From: JAZKGA01 sp040386235
Lineage (GTDB): Bacteria; Pseudomonadota; Alphaproteobacteria; Micavibrionales; Micavibrionaceae
Length of the DNA: 64,000 nucleotides
Direction: 5' to 3'
NCBI GenBank assembly: GCA_040386235.1
Contig: JAZKGA010000001.1
Span: 744,001 to 808,000, forward strand
The position numbers were made by a program, and so were the translations under genes. Of the stretch, positions 34,715-43,450 are shown piece by piece; within the stretch, counting starts at the first letter, position 1; every line of letters begins with the position of its first letter. The notes below the pieces were generated by a model. The model was given only the letters and a program-made list of their open reading frames with translations. It was not told where the DNA came from and searched no databases.

Positions 34715-35995
34715 ATGTTTGATGTAAAGGCCATTCGTGCCAACCCCACAGAATTTGACGCCAATTGGGCCCGGCGCGGCCTGGATGCGCAGACACCGGT
34801 ATTATTGTCGTTGGATCAGGAACGCCGCGATATTCAGACGCGCCTGCAGGTCGCGCAACAACGCCGCAATGATGCGTCAAAAGACATTGGCGCGATCAAG
34901 TCTAAAGGGGGCGATGCGGCTGCGTTAATGGCGGAAGTGGCCGCAGTGAAGCAGGACATCGAAGCGATGGAGGCGCGTGAAGCCAGTGTGGCTGAAGAGT
35001 TGGCGACGCTGCTGTCCGCCCTGCCCAACATGATTGCGGATGACGTGCCCAATGGGGCGGATGAAACGCATAATAAGCTGGTTAAGACCTGGGGCACGCC
35101 GCGCGCGGAGACTGATGTCCCCGATCATGTGACAATCGGCGAGAGCCTGGGCGGGATATCATTCGATATCGCCGCAAAGATGTCTGGTGCGCGATTTGTC
35201 TGGCTACAGGGGGATATCGCACGGCTTGAACGCGCCTTGGCGCAATTCATGCTGGATACGCAAACGGAGGCGAATGGTTACACCGAAATCTCGCCGCCCT
35301 TGATGGTAAAGGACACGGCGCTTTACGGGACGGGGCAGTTGCCAAAATTCGGCGAAGACCTGTTCAAAACAACCACCGGCCATTACCTGATCCCGACCGC
35401 CGAAGTGTCATTGACCAATGCGGTTGCTGATCAGATTTTCCCTGCGGCGCAGTTCCCGATGCGGTTAACCGCCTTTACGCCATGTTTCCGGTCCGAAGCC
35501 GGATCCGCCGGACGCGACACGCGCGGCATGATCCGCCAACATCAGTTTTATAAGGTTGAGCTGGTCAGCCTGACCCTGCCGGAACAATCGGATGCGGAGC
35601 ATGAGCGAATGACGCGCTGCGCCGAAGGAATTCTGGAAGCCCTTAATCTGCCGTATCGACGTATGGTGTTATGCAGCGGCGATATCGGGTTTGGATCGCG
35701 CCGGACATTTGATTTGGAAGTCTGGCTGCCGTCCCAGAACATGTACCGCGAGATTTCGTCGTGTTCGACCTGTGCCGATTTCCAGACGCGCCGGATGAAG
35801 GCGCGCTTCCGCCGCGATGCCGGTGGTGAAACCGAATTCCTGCACAGCTTGAATGGATCGGGCCTGGCGGTCGGCCGCACCTTGGTGGCGGTGCTGGAAA
35901 ACAATTACAACGTGGGCAATGGCAGCGTGACGATCCCGGACGTGCTGCGGCCCTATATGGGTGGCAAAACCGCCCTTATGCCTGTGAAAGCATAG
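34715..35995 (+). CDS. serS: Seryl-tRNA synthetase
   Basis: A 426-residue class II aminoacyl-tRNA synthetase. The N-terminal long coiled coil (about residues 30-105) binds the variable arm of tRNA-Ser. The catalytic domain has motif 2 TPCFRSEAGSAGRDTRG and motif 3 NGSGLAVGRTLVAVLE. LMVKDTALYGTGQLPKF and the Ser-binding TAEVSLTN block are intact. Length is standard. A GAGAG element precedes the ATG. Confidence 0.97.
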   Translation: MFDVKAIRANPTEFDANWARRGLDAQTPVLLSLDQERRDIQTRLQVAQQRRNDASKDIGAIKSKGGDAAALMAEVAAVKQDIEAMEAREASVAEELATLLSALPNMIADDVPNGADETHNKLVKTWGTPRAETDVPDHVTIGESLGGISFDIAAKMSGARFVWLQGDIARLERALAQFMLDTQTEANGYTEISPPLMVKDTALYGTGQLPKFGEDLFKTTTGHYLIPTAEVSLTNAVADQIFPAAQFPMRLTAFTPCFRSEAGSAGRDTRGMIRQHQFYKVELVSLTLPEQSDAEHERMTRCAEGILEALNLPYRRMVLCSGDIGFGSRRTFDLEVWLPSQNMYREISSCSTCADFQTRRMKARFRRDAGGETEFLHSLNGSGLAVGRTLVAVLENNYNVGNGSVTIPDVLRPYMGGKTALMPVKA

Positions 35996-36001
35996 TCGCA
36001 T

Positions 36002-36697
36002 ATGATGGCGCAGGCAGACCAGACGCGTAAAATCCGCCTGATTATGCATTTGCGGGCGCAGGGGGTGCAGGACACGGGTGTGCTGGCTGCGATTGAACGC
36101 ATCCCGCGCGAACATTTCATTCCGCCGCATTTTCAGGACCAGGCGTATGAGGATGTCGCCCTGCCGATCGGCTTAGGGCAAACGATTTCGCAGCCCTATG
36201 TGGTGGCGATGATGACCCAATCCCTGGAATTGACCGATCGCCATAAAGTTCTGGAAATCGGGACAGGGTCGGGGTATCAGGCGGCCATTCTGGCAAAGCT
36301 GGCACGGCGTGTTTACACGATCGAGCGTCATAAACCCCTCCTTGATATAGCGCAAAAGAATTTCGATGCTTTGCGAATCCGTAACATTGTCGCACTGGCG
36401 GCTGATGGGATGAAGGGCTGGCCGGAACAGGCGCCGTTCGAACGTATTATTGCCACAGCCGCGGCGATGCAATCAGACCCGCCACAGGCCTTGCTGCAAC
36501 AACTGGCGATTGGCGGTTATCTGGTGATCCCGGTTGCCCATCCCGATGGCGGTCAGGTCTTGCGACGCTATGTGCGGGAAGGGGAGGCAGAGTGGCACAG
36601 CACCGATTTATTCCCGGTCCGTTTTGTGCCCTTGCTGCCTGATGTTGCCCGTCCGGTGGATTACAGTGCGGACGCGTTGCAGGAGATGACCTCGTGA
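36002..36697 (+). CDS. pcm: Protein-L-isoaspartate O-methyltransferase
   Basis: A 231-residue S-adenosylmethionine-dependent enzyme that repairs isoaspartyl residues in damaged proteins. Motifs include PREHFIPP and YEDVALPIG near the start, QPYVVAMM, the SAM loop EIGTGSGYQAA near residues 82-92, and a family-typical late GGYLVIPV. It starts six bases after serS and overlaps the next gene by 4 bases, so serS-pcm-nlpD-like is probably one operon. Confidence 0.94.
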   Translation: MMAQADQTRKIRLIMHLRAQGVQDTGVLAAIERIPREHFIPPHFQDQAYEDVALPIGLGQTISQPYVVAMMTQSLELTDRHKVLEIGTGSGYQAAILAKLARRVYTIERHKPLLDIAQKNFDALRIRNIVALAADGMKGWPEQAPFERIIATAAAMQSDPPQALLQQLAIGGYLVIPVAHPDGGQVLRRYVREGEAEWHSTDLFPVRFVPLLPDVARPVDYSADALQEMTS

Positions 36698-37617
36698 TCC
36701 GTACCTGTGCGTTGATGTGCTGCTGTCTCGCTCTTTTGAATGCATGTGGCAGTGATGTGGAAAAATCCGCCGGCCCAGCCCCGTTTTATGATTACGGCGT
36801 CAGCAAAGGGATTGGCAGTACAGGCAGCCATATCGTGTCTGCTGGTGATACCTTAGCCGATATTGCCCGTCGATATGGCTTGACCATCAGCGATCTTGCC
36901 GCTGAAAATGGCATTGCGTCCACGACAAAGGTTAAGACAGGCATGCGCCTGATATTGCCAAGACCGCGCACCTATCAAGTCAAAGAAGGCGATACGACAC
37001 GTGTCGTTGCGAATATGTTTGAGATGTCGGCTGCCGATATCGCCCGGTTGAATGCGTTGGATGGGCCCACCCCGTTGCGCGCTGGCCAGACGTTAAATCT
37101 GTCACGTGAAAAACTGAATCAACTGGTGCAGCAAACGGTGCAAACGCCGTTGGTCCCGCCACCCGCAAAACCCGCCCCACGGCAATCTGCCCCGCCTGCT
37201 GCCGCACCGTCGGCCTTACAGTCCGTTCCAGCGAATAAAGATTTTATGACTCCTGTGAAGGGGCGTGTCATTGCCGCGTTTGGAATGGATGCCGAGGGAC
37301 GCCAGAATGACGGGGTGAATATTGCCGCCGCTGTCGGTACGCCTGTTCAGGCATCACGTGCTGGACAGGTCGCATATGCCGCAGGCGACATCGCGGGATA
37401 CGGCAATATGATATTGATTAAGCACGATAATTCATACGTTACTGTTTACGCGCATCTGGGCCGGATTGATGTGGCAAAAGGGGACAGGGTGCGCCAGGGC
37501 GATGTCCTGGGAACCGTAGGGCAAACAGGGGCTGTCTCTGTCCCGCAACTGCATTTTGAAATCCGCCGTGGAAAAGTGACGGAAAATCCCTCCCGCCATG
37601 TCGCCTTCGGCTTGTAA
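36694..37617 (+). CDS. nlpD: NlpD-like lipoprotein with two LysM domains and a degenerate M23 domain
   Basis: A 307-residue lipoprotein beginning at GTG in an ATGA-type overlap with pcm. The lipobox LNAC gives lipid Cys18. Two LysM peptidoglycan-binding repeats span about residues 45-90 and 92-136, followed by a Pro/Ala linker and an M23 peptidase-fold domain (about 190-305). The first zinc motif H-x-G-x-D is NDGVN, and the later HxH is LHFEIR. The metal site is thus incomplete, as in E. coli NlpD, which activates amidases rather than cutting. Genomic link pcm-nlpD matches the common proteobacterial order. Confidence 0.88.
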   Translation: MIRTCALMCCCLALLNACGSDVEKSAGPAPFYDYGVSKGIGSTGSHIVSAGDTLADIARRYGLTISDLAAENGIASTTKVKTGMRLILPRPRTYQVKEGDTTRVVANMFEMSAADIARLNALDGPTPLRAGQTLNLSREKLNQLVQQTVQTPLVPPPAKPAPRQSAPPAAAPSALQSVPANKDFMTPVKGRVIAAFGMDAEGRQNDGVNIAAAVGTPVQASRAGQVAYAAGDIAGYGNMILIKHDNSYVTVYAHLGRIDVAKGDRVRQGDVLGTVGQTGAVSVPQLHFEIRRGKVTENPSRHVAFGL

Positions 37618-37670
37618 AAACTTTTCTGCGGCTTATAGTGCCGCCATATTCAAAATCGAAAGGATACAAA

Positions 37671-38117
37671 ATGTTTAACTGGATTTCCCAAGCGTATGCT
37701 CAAACCGAAGTTGCCGTGCCGGAAGCCACTGCAAGCCTGACCCCTGCCGTTGCACCGGCATCTGCGGGCGAAGCCTTTATGATGAACATGATGCTGGTCC
37801 TGCTGGTGATCATGATGTTCTATTTCCTGGTGATCCGTCCCCAGCAAAAACGCCTGCGCGTTCATACTGACATGCTGTCGCACCTGGGCAAAGGTGCCCG
37901 CGTTGTAATGCAGGGCGGCATGATCGGCACGATCGTCGATCAGGTCAGTGATGCAGAAGTCATTCTTGATTGCAACGGTCAAAAGCTGACGGTTCTGCGC
38001 TCTGCCATCATGGGCAAGTTTGAAGACATTGTGGCCCCGGCCACTGTCGCGTTAAAACCTGCTGCGAACGATACGGCGAAATTGAAAGCCGGCACGAAAG
38101 CACCGAAGAAGAAATAA
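37671..38117 (+). CDS. yajC: Preprotein translocase subunit YajC
   Basis: About 148 residues from ATG 37671 behind AAAGGA; the frame is open to 37638. A single membrane helix (about residues 37-57, MMLVLLVIMMFYFLVIRPQ) is followed by the conserved RPQQKRLRVHTDML and GARVVMQGGMIGTI blocks. YajC forms a heterotrimer with SecD and SecF that assists protein export. secD follows after 30 bases. Confidence 0.95.
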   Translation: MFNWISQAYAQTEVAVPEATASLTPAVAPASAGEAFMMNMMLVLLVIMMFYFLVIRPQQKRLRVHTDMLSHLGKGARVVMQGGMIGTIVDQVSDAEVILDCNGQKLTVLRSAIMGKFEDIVAPATVALKPAANDTAKLKAGTKAPKKK

Positions 38118-38147
38118 GACGACCTGAAAGACGATCGGTAATAACCC

Positions 38148-39683
38148 ATGATCCATATTGAACGCTGGAAAACAGTCCTGACGGTTATTTTATGTGCGCT
38201 GGCGTGCCTGTACGCCGCGCCGAACGTCATCCCGATGGACCGCTTTCTGGGCAGCACCGCCCATGCGTTGGGCCTGCGGCCCATCAGCCTGGGGCTGGAC
38301 CTTCAGGGTGGATCGCACCTGTTGCTGCGTGTGGAATTGGATCAGGTTTTTGCCGAGCGGTATGAAGATGTCGAACAAAACCTGCGGCGTGATCTGCGTC
38401 ATGCGCAAATCGGTTATACCCGCTTAAAAGCCGCGAAAGACGGCGTTACGTTGGCATTGCGGTCTGCGGACGATCAACGGGCGGTGCAAACCGTACTGCG
38501 CCAGATTGACCCGCAATTGCGCCTGGTTAATCAGGGTGGTGAAACATTCCGCGTTGCGCTGGATGACCTGGCCTTGAATGAAACGCGCAAACAGACGATG
38601 GAACAGTCGATGGAAATTGTCCGTCGTCGTGTCGATGATGACGGGACCAAGGAACCGATTATTCAGCGTCAGGGGAATGACCGCATCATCCTGCAACTGC
38701 CAGGTGTTGACGATCCGGCACGGGTTAAAGAATTGCTGGGCCGCACGGCGCGCCTGTCCTTCCATATGCCTGCCCAGGGCGGTAACCTTGGCGGGCTGAC
38801 CCTGCCATTACAAGATGCACCGGGCCAGACGATGACGCTGGACCGTCGTCCCGTTCTGACTGGGGATATGTTGAATGGCGCGTCGCCATCGCAACAAGAC
38901 GGGATGCCTGTCGTCTCTTTTCGTTTGAATACCACTGGCGGCAAGCGTTTCTGTGAAGTCACAACCCAAAATGCGGGCCAGCCATTTGCCATTGTCCTGG
39001 ATAACATTATTATTTCCGCGCCGCGCATCAACGAACCAATTTGCGGCGGATCGGCCATTATTACAGGACAGTTCAGCTTTCAAGAAGTGTCCGACTTGTC
39101 CCTGTTGCTGCGCGCTGGCGCACTGCCCGCCCCGTTAGAAGTAATTGAGGAACGCACCGTCGGTCCTTCGTTGGGACGCGATTCCATCGAAGCCGGCGCA
39201 AAATCAACGATTGTGGCGATGATCGTCGTGATGATCTGGATGGTGTTGAACTATGGCCTGTTTGGGGTTTTTGCCGGGGCTGCCCTGATCGTTAACATGA
39301 TTATCCTGTTTGCGATCATGTCAGGATTGGGCGCGACGCTCAGCCTGCCGGGGATTGCCGGGATCGTTCTGACTATCGGGGTGGCTGTGGACGCAAACGT
39401 CCTTATTTTCTCACGCATTCGGGAAGAGCTGGCCGCCGGTAAGCCGATCGTTACCGCGATTGACAGCGGATACAAAAACGCGATGTCAACGATCTGGGAT
39501 GCCAACATGACGACACTGATCGCGTCGGTGTTCCTGTTCATGATTGGTGCCGGTCCGGTGAAAGGGTTTGCCGTCACGTTGATTATCGGCCTGATCGCCT
39601 CGATGTTCTCAGCAATTATGGTGACCCGTTTGATGGTTGTGTACTGGTTGCGAACCACCCGTCCAAAAACACTGGATATCTAA
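38148..39683 (+). CDS. secD: Protein translocase subunit SecD
   Basis: A 511-residue inner-membrane protein that pulls exported chains using the proton gradient. An N-terminal helix (residues 10-25), the D1 motif LGLDLQGGSHLLL, a large periplasmic domain, and five further membrane helices in the C-terminal third with GVAVDANVLIFSRIREEL, carrying the conserved Asp and Arg of proton transfer. Length is shorter than E. coli SecD, as usual for alphaproteobacteria. secF follows after 13 bases. Confidence 0.96.
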   Translation: MIHIERWKTVLTVILCALACLYAAPNVIPMDRFLGSTAHALGLRPISLGLDLQGGSHLLLRVELDQVFAERYEDVEQNLRRDLRHAQIGYTRLKAAKDGVTLALRSADDQRAVQTVLRQIDPQLRLVNQGGETFRVALDDLALNETRKQTMEQSMEIVRRRVDDDGTKEPIIQRQGNDRIILQLPGVDDPARVKELLGRTARLSFHMPAQGGNLGGLTLPLQDAPGQTMTLDRRPVLTGDMLNGASPSQQDGMPVVSFRLNTTGGKRFCEVTTQNAGQPFAIVLDNIIISAPRINEPICGGSAIITGQFSFQEVSDLSLLLRAGALPAPLEVIEERTVGPSLGRDSIEAGAKSTIVAMIVVMIWMVLNYGLFGVFAGAALIVNMIILFAIMSGLGATLSLPGIAGIVLTIGVAVDANVLIFSRIREELAAGKPIVTAIDSGYKNAMSTIWDANMTTLIASVFLFMIGAGPVKGFAVTLIIGLIASMFSAIMVTRLMVVYWLRTTRPKTLDI

Positions 39684-39696
39684 AGGATTTTCTTTC

Positions 39697-40611
39697 ATGC
39701 CATTGGTTAAGATCGCCCCCGACAACCCAAATTACGACTTCGTCAAATACCGTTTCCTGGCCTTTGCCTTATCGGCACTGGTTATCTTCGGGTCATTGGC
39801 ATTGGTTGCCGTCAAGTCGTTGAATTTCAGTATCGATTTTACCGGCGGCACGCTGTTTGAAGTCACGCTTGAGCAGGCGCCGGACTTAAGCGTATTGCGC
39901 AGCACCTTAAATGGGCTTGAGCTGGGCAGCGTGGGCGTTCAGGAATTCGGCGGGCCGACGACCTTGATGATCCGGATCGGACAAAAAGAAGGCATGGACC
40001 AACAGGTCATCGTGCAATCGGTGAAAGATGCACTGGTGCAATTGTATCCTGATCAAAAGATTGATTATCGCCGCGTCGAATATGTCGGGCCGCAGGTCGG
40101 CGACGAATTGCGTTTTGCCGGTGCGCTGGCGTTCGGACTGTCGATGCTGGGCATCATGGCGTATCTGTGGTGGCGCTTTGAATGGCAGTTTGCCGTGGGG
40201 GCTGTTGTGGCCTTGTTGCATGATACGATTGGGACACTGGGTCTGTTTGCCATTACCCGCATTGATTTTGATTTGGCAACGCTGGCCGCTGTGTTGATGA
40301 TCGCCGGTTATTCGTTGAACGACACGGTGGTTGTGTTTGACCGGATCCGTGAGAATTTGAAAAAATATCGCAAAATGCCGTTGGCTGATTTGTTAAACCT
40401 GTCCACGAACCAGACATTGTCTCGGTCGTTGATGACATCGGTGACCACGTTGCTGGCGTTATCGGCCTTGCTGGTGTTCGGTGGTGACGTGATCCGCGGG
40501 TTCACCTATGCGCTGTTCTTCGGCATTCTGATTGGGACGTTTTCATCGATCTATGTCGCTGGGCCTGTTCTGATGTACCTGAATGTCCGCCGTAACAAAG
40601 AGGATGCATAA
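39697..40611 (+). CDS. secF: Protein translocase subunit SecF
   Basis: About 304 residues from ATG 39697 behind AAAGGA; the frame is open back to 39637 inside secD. It has the D2-type motif FSIDFTGGTLFEV, a short periplasmic domain and five C-terminal membrane helices with MIAGYSLNDTVVVFDRIREN. It pairs with SecD. A gene for a DUF498 protein starts nine bases downstream. Confidence 0.96.
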   Translation: MPLVKIAPDNPNYDFVKYRFLAFALSALVIFGSLALVAVKSLNFSIDFTGGTLFEVTLEQAPDLSVLRSTLNGLELGSVGVQEFGGPTTLMIRIGQKEGMDQQVIVQSVKDALVQLYPDQKIDYRRVEYVGPQVGDELRFAGALAFGLSMLGIMAYLWWRFEWQFAVGAVVALLHDTIGTLGLFAITRIDFDLATLAAVLMIAGYSLNDTVVVFDRIRENLKKYRKMPLADLLNLSTNQTLSRSLMTSVTTLLALSALLVFGGDVIRGFTYALFFGILIGTFSSIYVAGPVLMYLNVRRNKEDA

Positions 40612-40620
40612 GGGCGCCAG

Positions 40621-41004
40621 ATGGATATCACGCCACGCATTGTCGCTCAGTCTTCCATCATCCAGTCCTATGCCCAGGGTCGCTTTAAGATTAGCGGCAC
40701 TGTGTTTGACAGCCCCGTTATCGTGACCCCGTTGACGGCCATATCATGGTCGCATGTGGATGTGGGCGCAGCCGACGCGGTGACGGCGATTCAAAGCGCG
40801 ATTGCCGCGTTAAAGGCACCTGCTGAAATCCTTTTGATCGGAACAGGGGCTGCATTGCCGTCTGTTTTGCCCGCATGGGTGCGGCAAGGACGGTCGCATT
40901 TCGGCTGTGCCGTTGATATCATGGACACACCTGCGGCCTGCCGCACCTTTAACGTGTTGCAGACCGAAGGGCGCGGGGTTGTGGCCCTGCTGATGCCTGT
41001 TTGA
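40621..41004 (+). CDS. Mth938-like/DUF498 protein (NDUFAF3 homologue)
   Basis: A 127-residue protein with the Mth938-like fold: IVAQSSIIQSYAQGRFKISG, EILLIGTG near residue 70, and a C-terminal ACRTFNVLQTEGRGVVALL. Eukaryotic NDUFAF3 of this family assembles respiratory complex I; bacterial members often follow secF in alphaproteobacteria. AAGGGCG precedes the ATG. Translation follows directly after secF, so the function may be related to membrane assembly. It converges with sodB one base away. Confidence 0.9.
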   Translation: MDITPRIVAQSSIIQSYAQGRFKISGTVFDSPVIVTPLTAISWSHVDVGAADAVTAIQSAIAALKAPAEILLIGTGAALPSVLPAWVRQGRSHFGCAVDIMDTPAACRTFNVLQTEGRGVVALLMPV

Positions 41005-41005
41005 T

Positions 41006-41629
41006 TTAAACCTTGATCGGGCCGGCTTCGTACAGCGCGGCAACATAATCCCAATTCACCAGGCTGTCCAAAAACGCCTCAAGATATTTCTGCCGCGCGT
41101 TGCGATAGTCGATGTAATAAGAATGTTCCCATACATCACAGCCCAGAATAGGGGTCTTGCCATGAACCAGCGGGTTTTCGCCGTTGAGTGTCTTGGTGAT
41201 TTCAAGTTTGCCTGTCTGGTGATCAAGCGCCAGCCAGCACCAGCCTGAGCCAAATTGACCAACACCGGCCGCGATAAATTGCGTGCGAAACGCGTCAAAG
41301 CCGCCGATATCGCTGTTAATCTGGTCTTGCAGGCGTTTGGGAAGTGATTTGCCACCGCCATTCGGGCGCATCCAGTGCCAGAAATGCAGGTGGTTGTAAT
41401 GCTGGCCCAATTGATTGAACAAGCCAGCTTTGGATTTATCTTTAAACGCCGCGACCATGGCTTCTGGCAAGGCTAAACCCTCCAGGCCCGATCCCGCCAG
41501 CAATTCATTCCCCTTATCGACATAGGCCTTGTGGTGCTTGTCGTGATGGAATTCCAGCGTTTCCGCGCTCATATACGGGTTCAGCGCGTCATAGGCATAG
41601 GGCAATTCAGGCAGTATCAGGGATGTCAT
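41006..41629 (-). CDS. sodB: Superoxide dismutase [Fe/Mn]
   Basis: A 207-residue Fe/Mn-type enzyme that dismutates superoxide. Metal ligands are His28 (EFHHDKHH), His80 (HYNHLHFW), Asp165 and His169 (DVWEHSYYIDY). The N terminus LPELPYAYDALNPYMSAET is typical, without a signal peptide, so it is cytosolic. QFGSGWCWL is closer to Fe-type enzymes, though metal choice cannot be settled from sequence. Divergent from the NDUFAF6-like gene. Confidence 0.96.
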   Translation of the reverse strand: MTSLILPELPYAYDALNPYMSAETLEFHHDKHHKAYVDKGNELLAGSGLEGLALPEAMVAAFKDKSKAGLFNQLGQHYNHLHFWHWMRPNGGGKSLPKRLQDQINSDIGGFDAFRTQFIAAGVGQFGSGWCWLALDHQTGKLEITKTLNGENPLVHGKTPILGCDVWEHSYYIDYRNARQKYLEAFLDSLVNWDYVAALYEAGPIKV

Positions 41630-41720
41630 GGTGCGTTCCTTGTTGTTGTCAGGTAACTATATGTGCCTGTCGCCAAAAAACAACCCTGTTCAGTTCCGCC
41701 GAATTCAGCGATAAAAAAGG

Positions 41721-42515
41721 ATGAGTGGCTCGCATCTTTACCGTCAATTGCGTGAGCGTGATCAGGATCGCGCCTTACTATCCCTGTTTGCCCCATCGGA
41801 CCGGCGCGCCGCTATCTGGGCTCTTTTCTTGTTCCAGAATGACATCGCCCGCGTGCGTGAAACGGTGTCTGACACACATCTGGGCCTGATCCGGTTGCAA
41901 TGGTGGCGGGACAGCCTGACCGATCCGCCGCCGGGGCATCATTTTTTGCCAGCGCTGGCCACCGCAATCGCCACCTATAACCTGCCCATTCATGATTTCG
42001 AAACGCTGTTATATGCACGGGAATTTGACCTGAGCGATACACGGCCCGCCCATTTGGAAGGCTTGGTGAATTATGCCGATTTCACCAACACGCCTTTGCT
42101 GCGCTTGGCACAACAGATTACAGGCGAGAAGGGCAATGATGTGGCCCAGTCCCTGGGCATCGCCTATGGCCTGACCGGCATTATGCGGGCGGTGGTGGCC
42201 CATGCGCGACAGGATATATGCCTGCTGCCCCAGGATATGCTGGATGCCGCGCACATCACCCCTGCTGCCGTTTGTACCGGTAATGCCATTCCCGCGCTTA
42301 CGCCTGTGTTGACGGTTATAGGGGCTGAGGCGCAGCGGCAGCTGGATCTGGCCGTGGGGCAGGGATGTGTGTTGCCCCCATTGTTGCGTGCCACCCATCG
42401 TCTGGTGACGCTGTATCTGCGGCAGATGCGGCGGGCAGGGTTTGATGCATCCGATCCGGCCTATCATACGCCGCCGCGCTGGCTTGCCTTGCGTGTGACG
42501 TGCGGATTGGTGTAG
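41721..42515 (+). CDS. Squalene/phytoene synthase-fold protein (NDUFAF6-like)
   Basis: A 264-residue protein of the squalene/phytoene synthase superfamily. YRQLRERDQDRALLSLFAP and LGLIRLQWWRDSL match the bacterial homologues of complex I assembly factor NDUFAF6. The catalytic Asp-rich motifs of true synthases are replaced (EFDLSD and NDVAQSLG), so prenyl transfer activity is doubtful. Nearby is the NDUFAF3 homologue, supporting an assembly role. It is followed after 9 bases by the RMD1 gene. Confidence 0.88.
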   Translation: MSGSHLYRQLRERDQDRALLSLFAPSDRRAAIWALFLFQNDIARVRETVSDTHLGLIRLQWWRDSLTDPPPGHHFLPALATAIATYNLPIHDFETLLYAREFDLSDTRPAHLEGLVNYADFTNTPLLRLAQQITGEKGNDVAQSLGIAYGLTGIMRAVVAHARQDICLLPQDMLDAAHITPAAVCTGNAIPALTPVLTVIGAEAQRQLDLAVGQGCVLPPLLRATHRLVTLYLRQMRRAGFDASDPAYHTPPRWLALRVTCGLV

Positions 42516-42524
42516 AAAAGAGAA

Positions 42525-43346
42525 ATGACATCCACCGCCGACACCCCCATCCTGACCGCCCGCGCCTTATTGCTGGGTGAACGTATCAACACGCAGGGGT
42601 TAGAGCGTAGCGATGCATATTCAGCCCAGCCTTTGGCCTTTCAATACGGGGATAACGGCTTTGTCGCTATTTTCCGCTATGGCGTGATTGCCACGGTAGG
42701 GCTTAGCCCGATTGAAGAGGACGATATTATTCGCGGACTTGGCCCGCGCGTGCATCTGCCCGTAACAGTCCGGGAAGAAGAAACGCTGGATATCCGGATT
42801 GAACCGGGCGCCGAAGAACAGATGGGTGCCGGTGGACGCAGTGTCACGATTAAGAAAATGACGCCGGATAACCTGCTGGTGATCTGTGACGTTTTGGCGA
42901 AATCCGTTGCCCTGGCCGGGCATGAACGTCAGGTGTCGGCTGTGTTTGATGCGATGGAGCCGTTCGCCCGTCGCCTGGCGGAAAAAGGCACCACGAATGC
43001 CAGTCGCCGCGCGATGCGCCAGTTGATTGGCCAGGCGTTGATGGTTCAGCATGTGGTGGCCGACCGGGTTGCGATCCACGATCAACCCGACGTGTTGTGG
43101 GAACGCCCAGATTTAAGTCGCCTTTACAGCCGTCTGCAAGACGAATTTGAAATTGTTGAGCGGGGCGAAACGTTGAACCGCAAGCTGGGTCTGATTAACG
43201 ATACTGCCAGCGTTCTGGCTGATCTGTTGGATACCGAAAAATCACATATGCTGGAACTGATCATCATCCTGTTGATCACGTTCGATATTTTGTATTCTTT
43301 GGTGCCGCCGGCATTTCAATGGTTAAAACACATTTTGACCACATAA
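42525..43346 (+). CDS. RMD1/DUF155 family protein
   Basis: A 273-residue protein. GYNGF-like DNGFVAIFRYGVIATVGL near residue 45, the acidic PIEEDDIIRGL, and ASVLADLLDTEKSHMLELIIILLITFDIL near residue 230 match the RMD1/DUF155 family, whose eukaryotic members are mitochondrial inner-membrane proteins supporting mitochondrial translation and cytochrome oxidase. One C-terminal membrane helix (about residues 243-263) anchors it. Second gene of a pair with the NDUFAF6-like gene. Confidence 0.88.
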   Translation: MTSTADTPILTARALLLGERINTQGLERSDAYSAQPLAFQYGDNGFVAIFRYGVIATVGLSPIEEDDIIRGLGPRVHLPVTVREEETLDIRIEPGAEEQMGAGGRSVTIKKMTPDNLLVICDVLAKSVALAGHERQVSAVFDAMEPFARRLAEKGTTNASRRAMRQLIGQALMVQHVVADRVAIHDQPDVLWERPDLSRLYSRLQDEFEIVERGETLNRKLGLINDTASVLADLLDTEKSHMLELIIILLITFDILYSLVPPAFQWLKHILTT

Positions 43347-43390
43347 TTGTGAATATCAGCGCAGTGCAAAATAAAATACCACTTGTTATT

Positions 43391-43425
43391 TGTATGGAAA
43401 ATATGTAACGTCCCATACATTACAT
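43391..43425. promoter_or_regulatory. Interleaved inverted repeats upstream of an amidotransferase-fold gene
   Basis: TGTATGG at 43391-43397 is mirrored by CCATACA at 43413-43419, and ATGTAA at 43403-43408 by TTACAT at 43420-43425. The AT-rich region lies 26-60 bases ahead of the start at 43451 and could be an operator. No neighbouring regulator is seen. Confidence 0.35.
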
Positions 43426-43450
43426 AATCAAATATAGCAGGGATGGTTTT

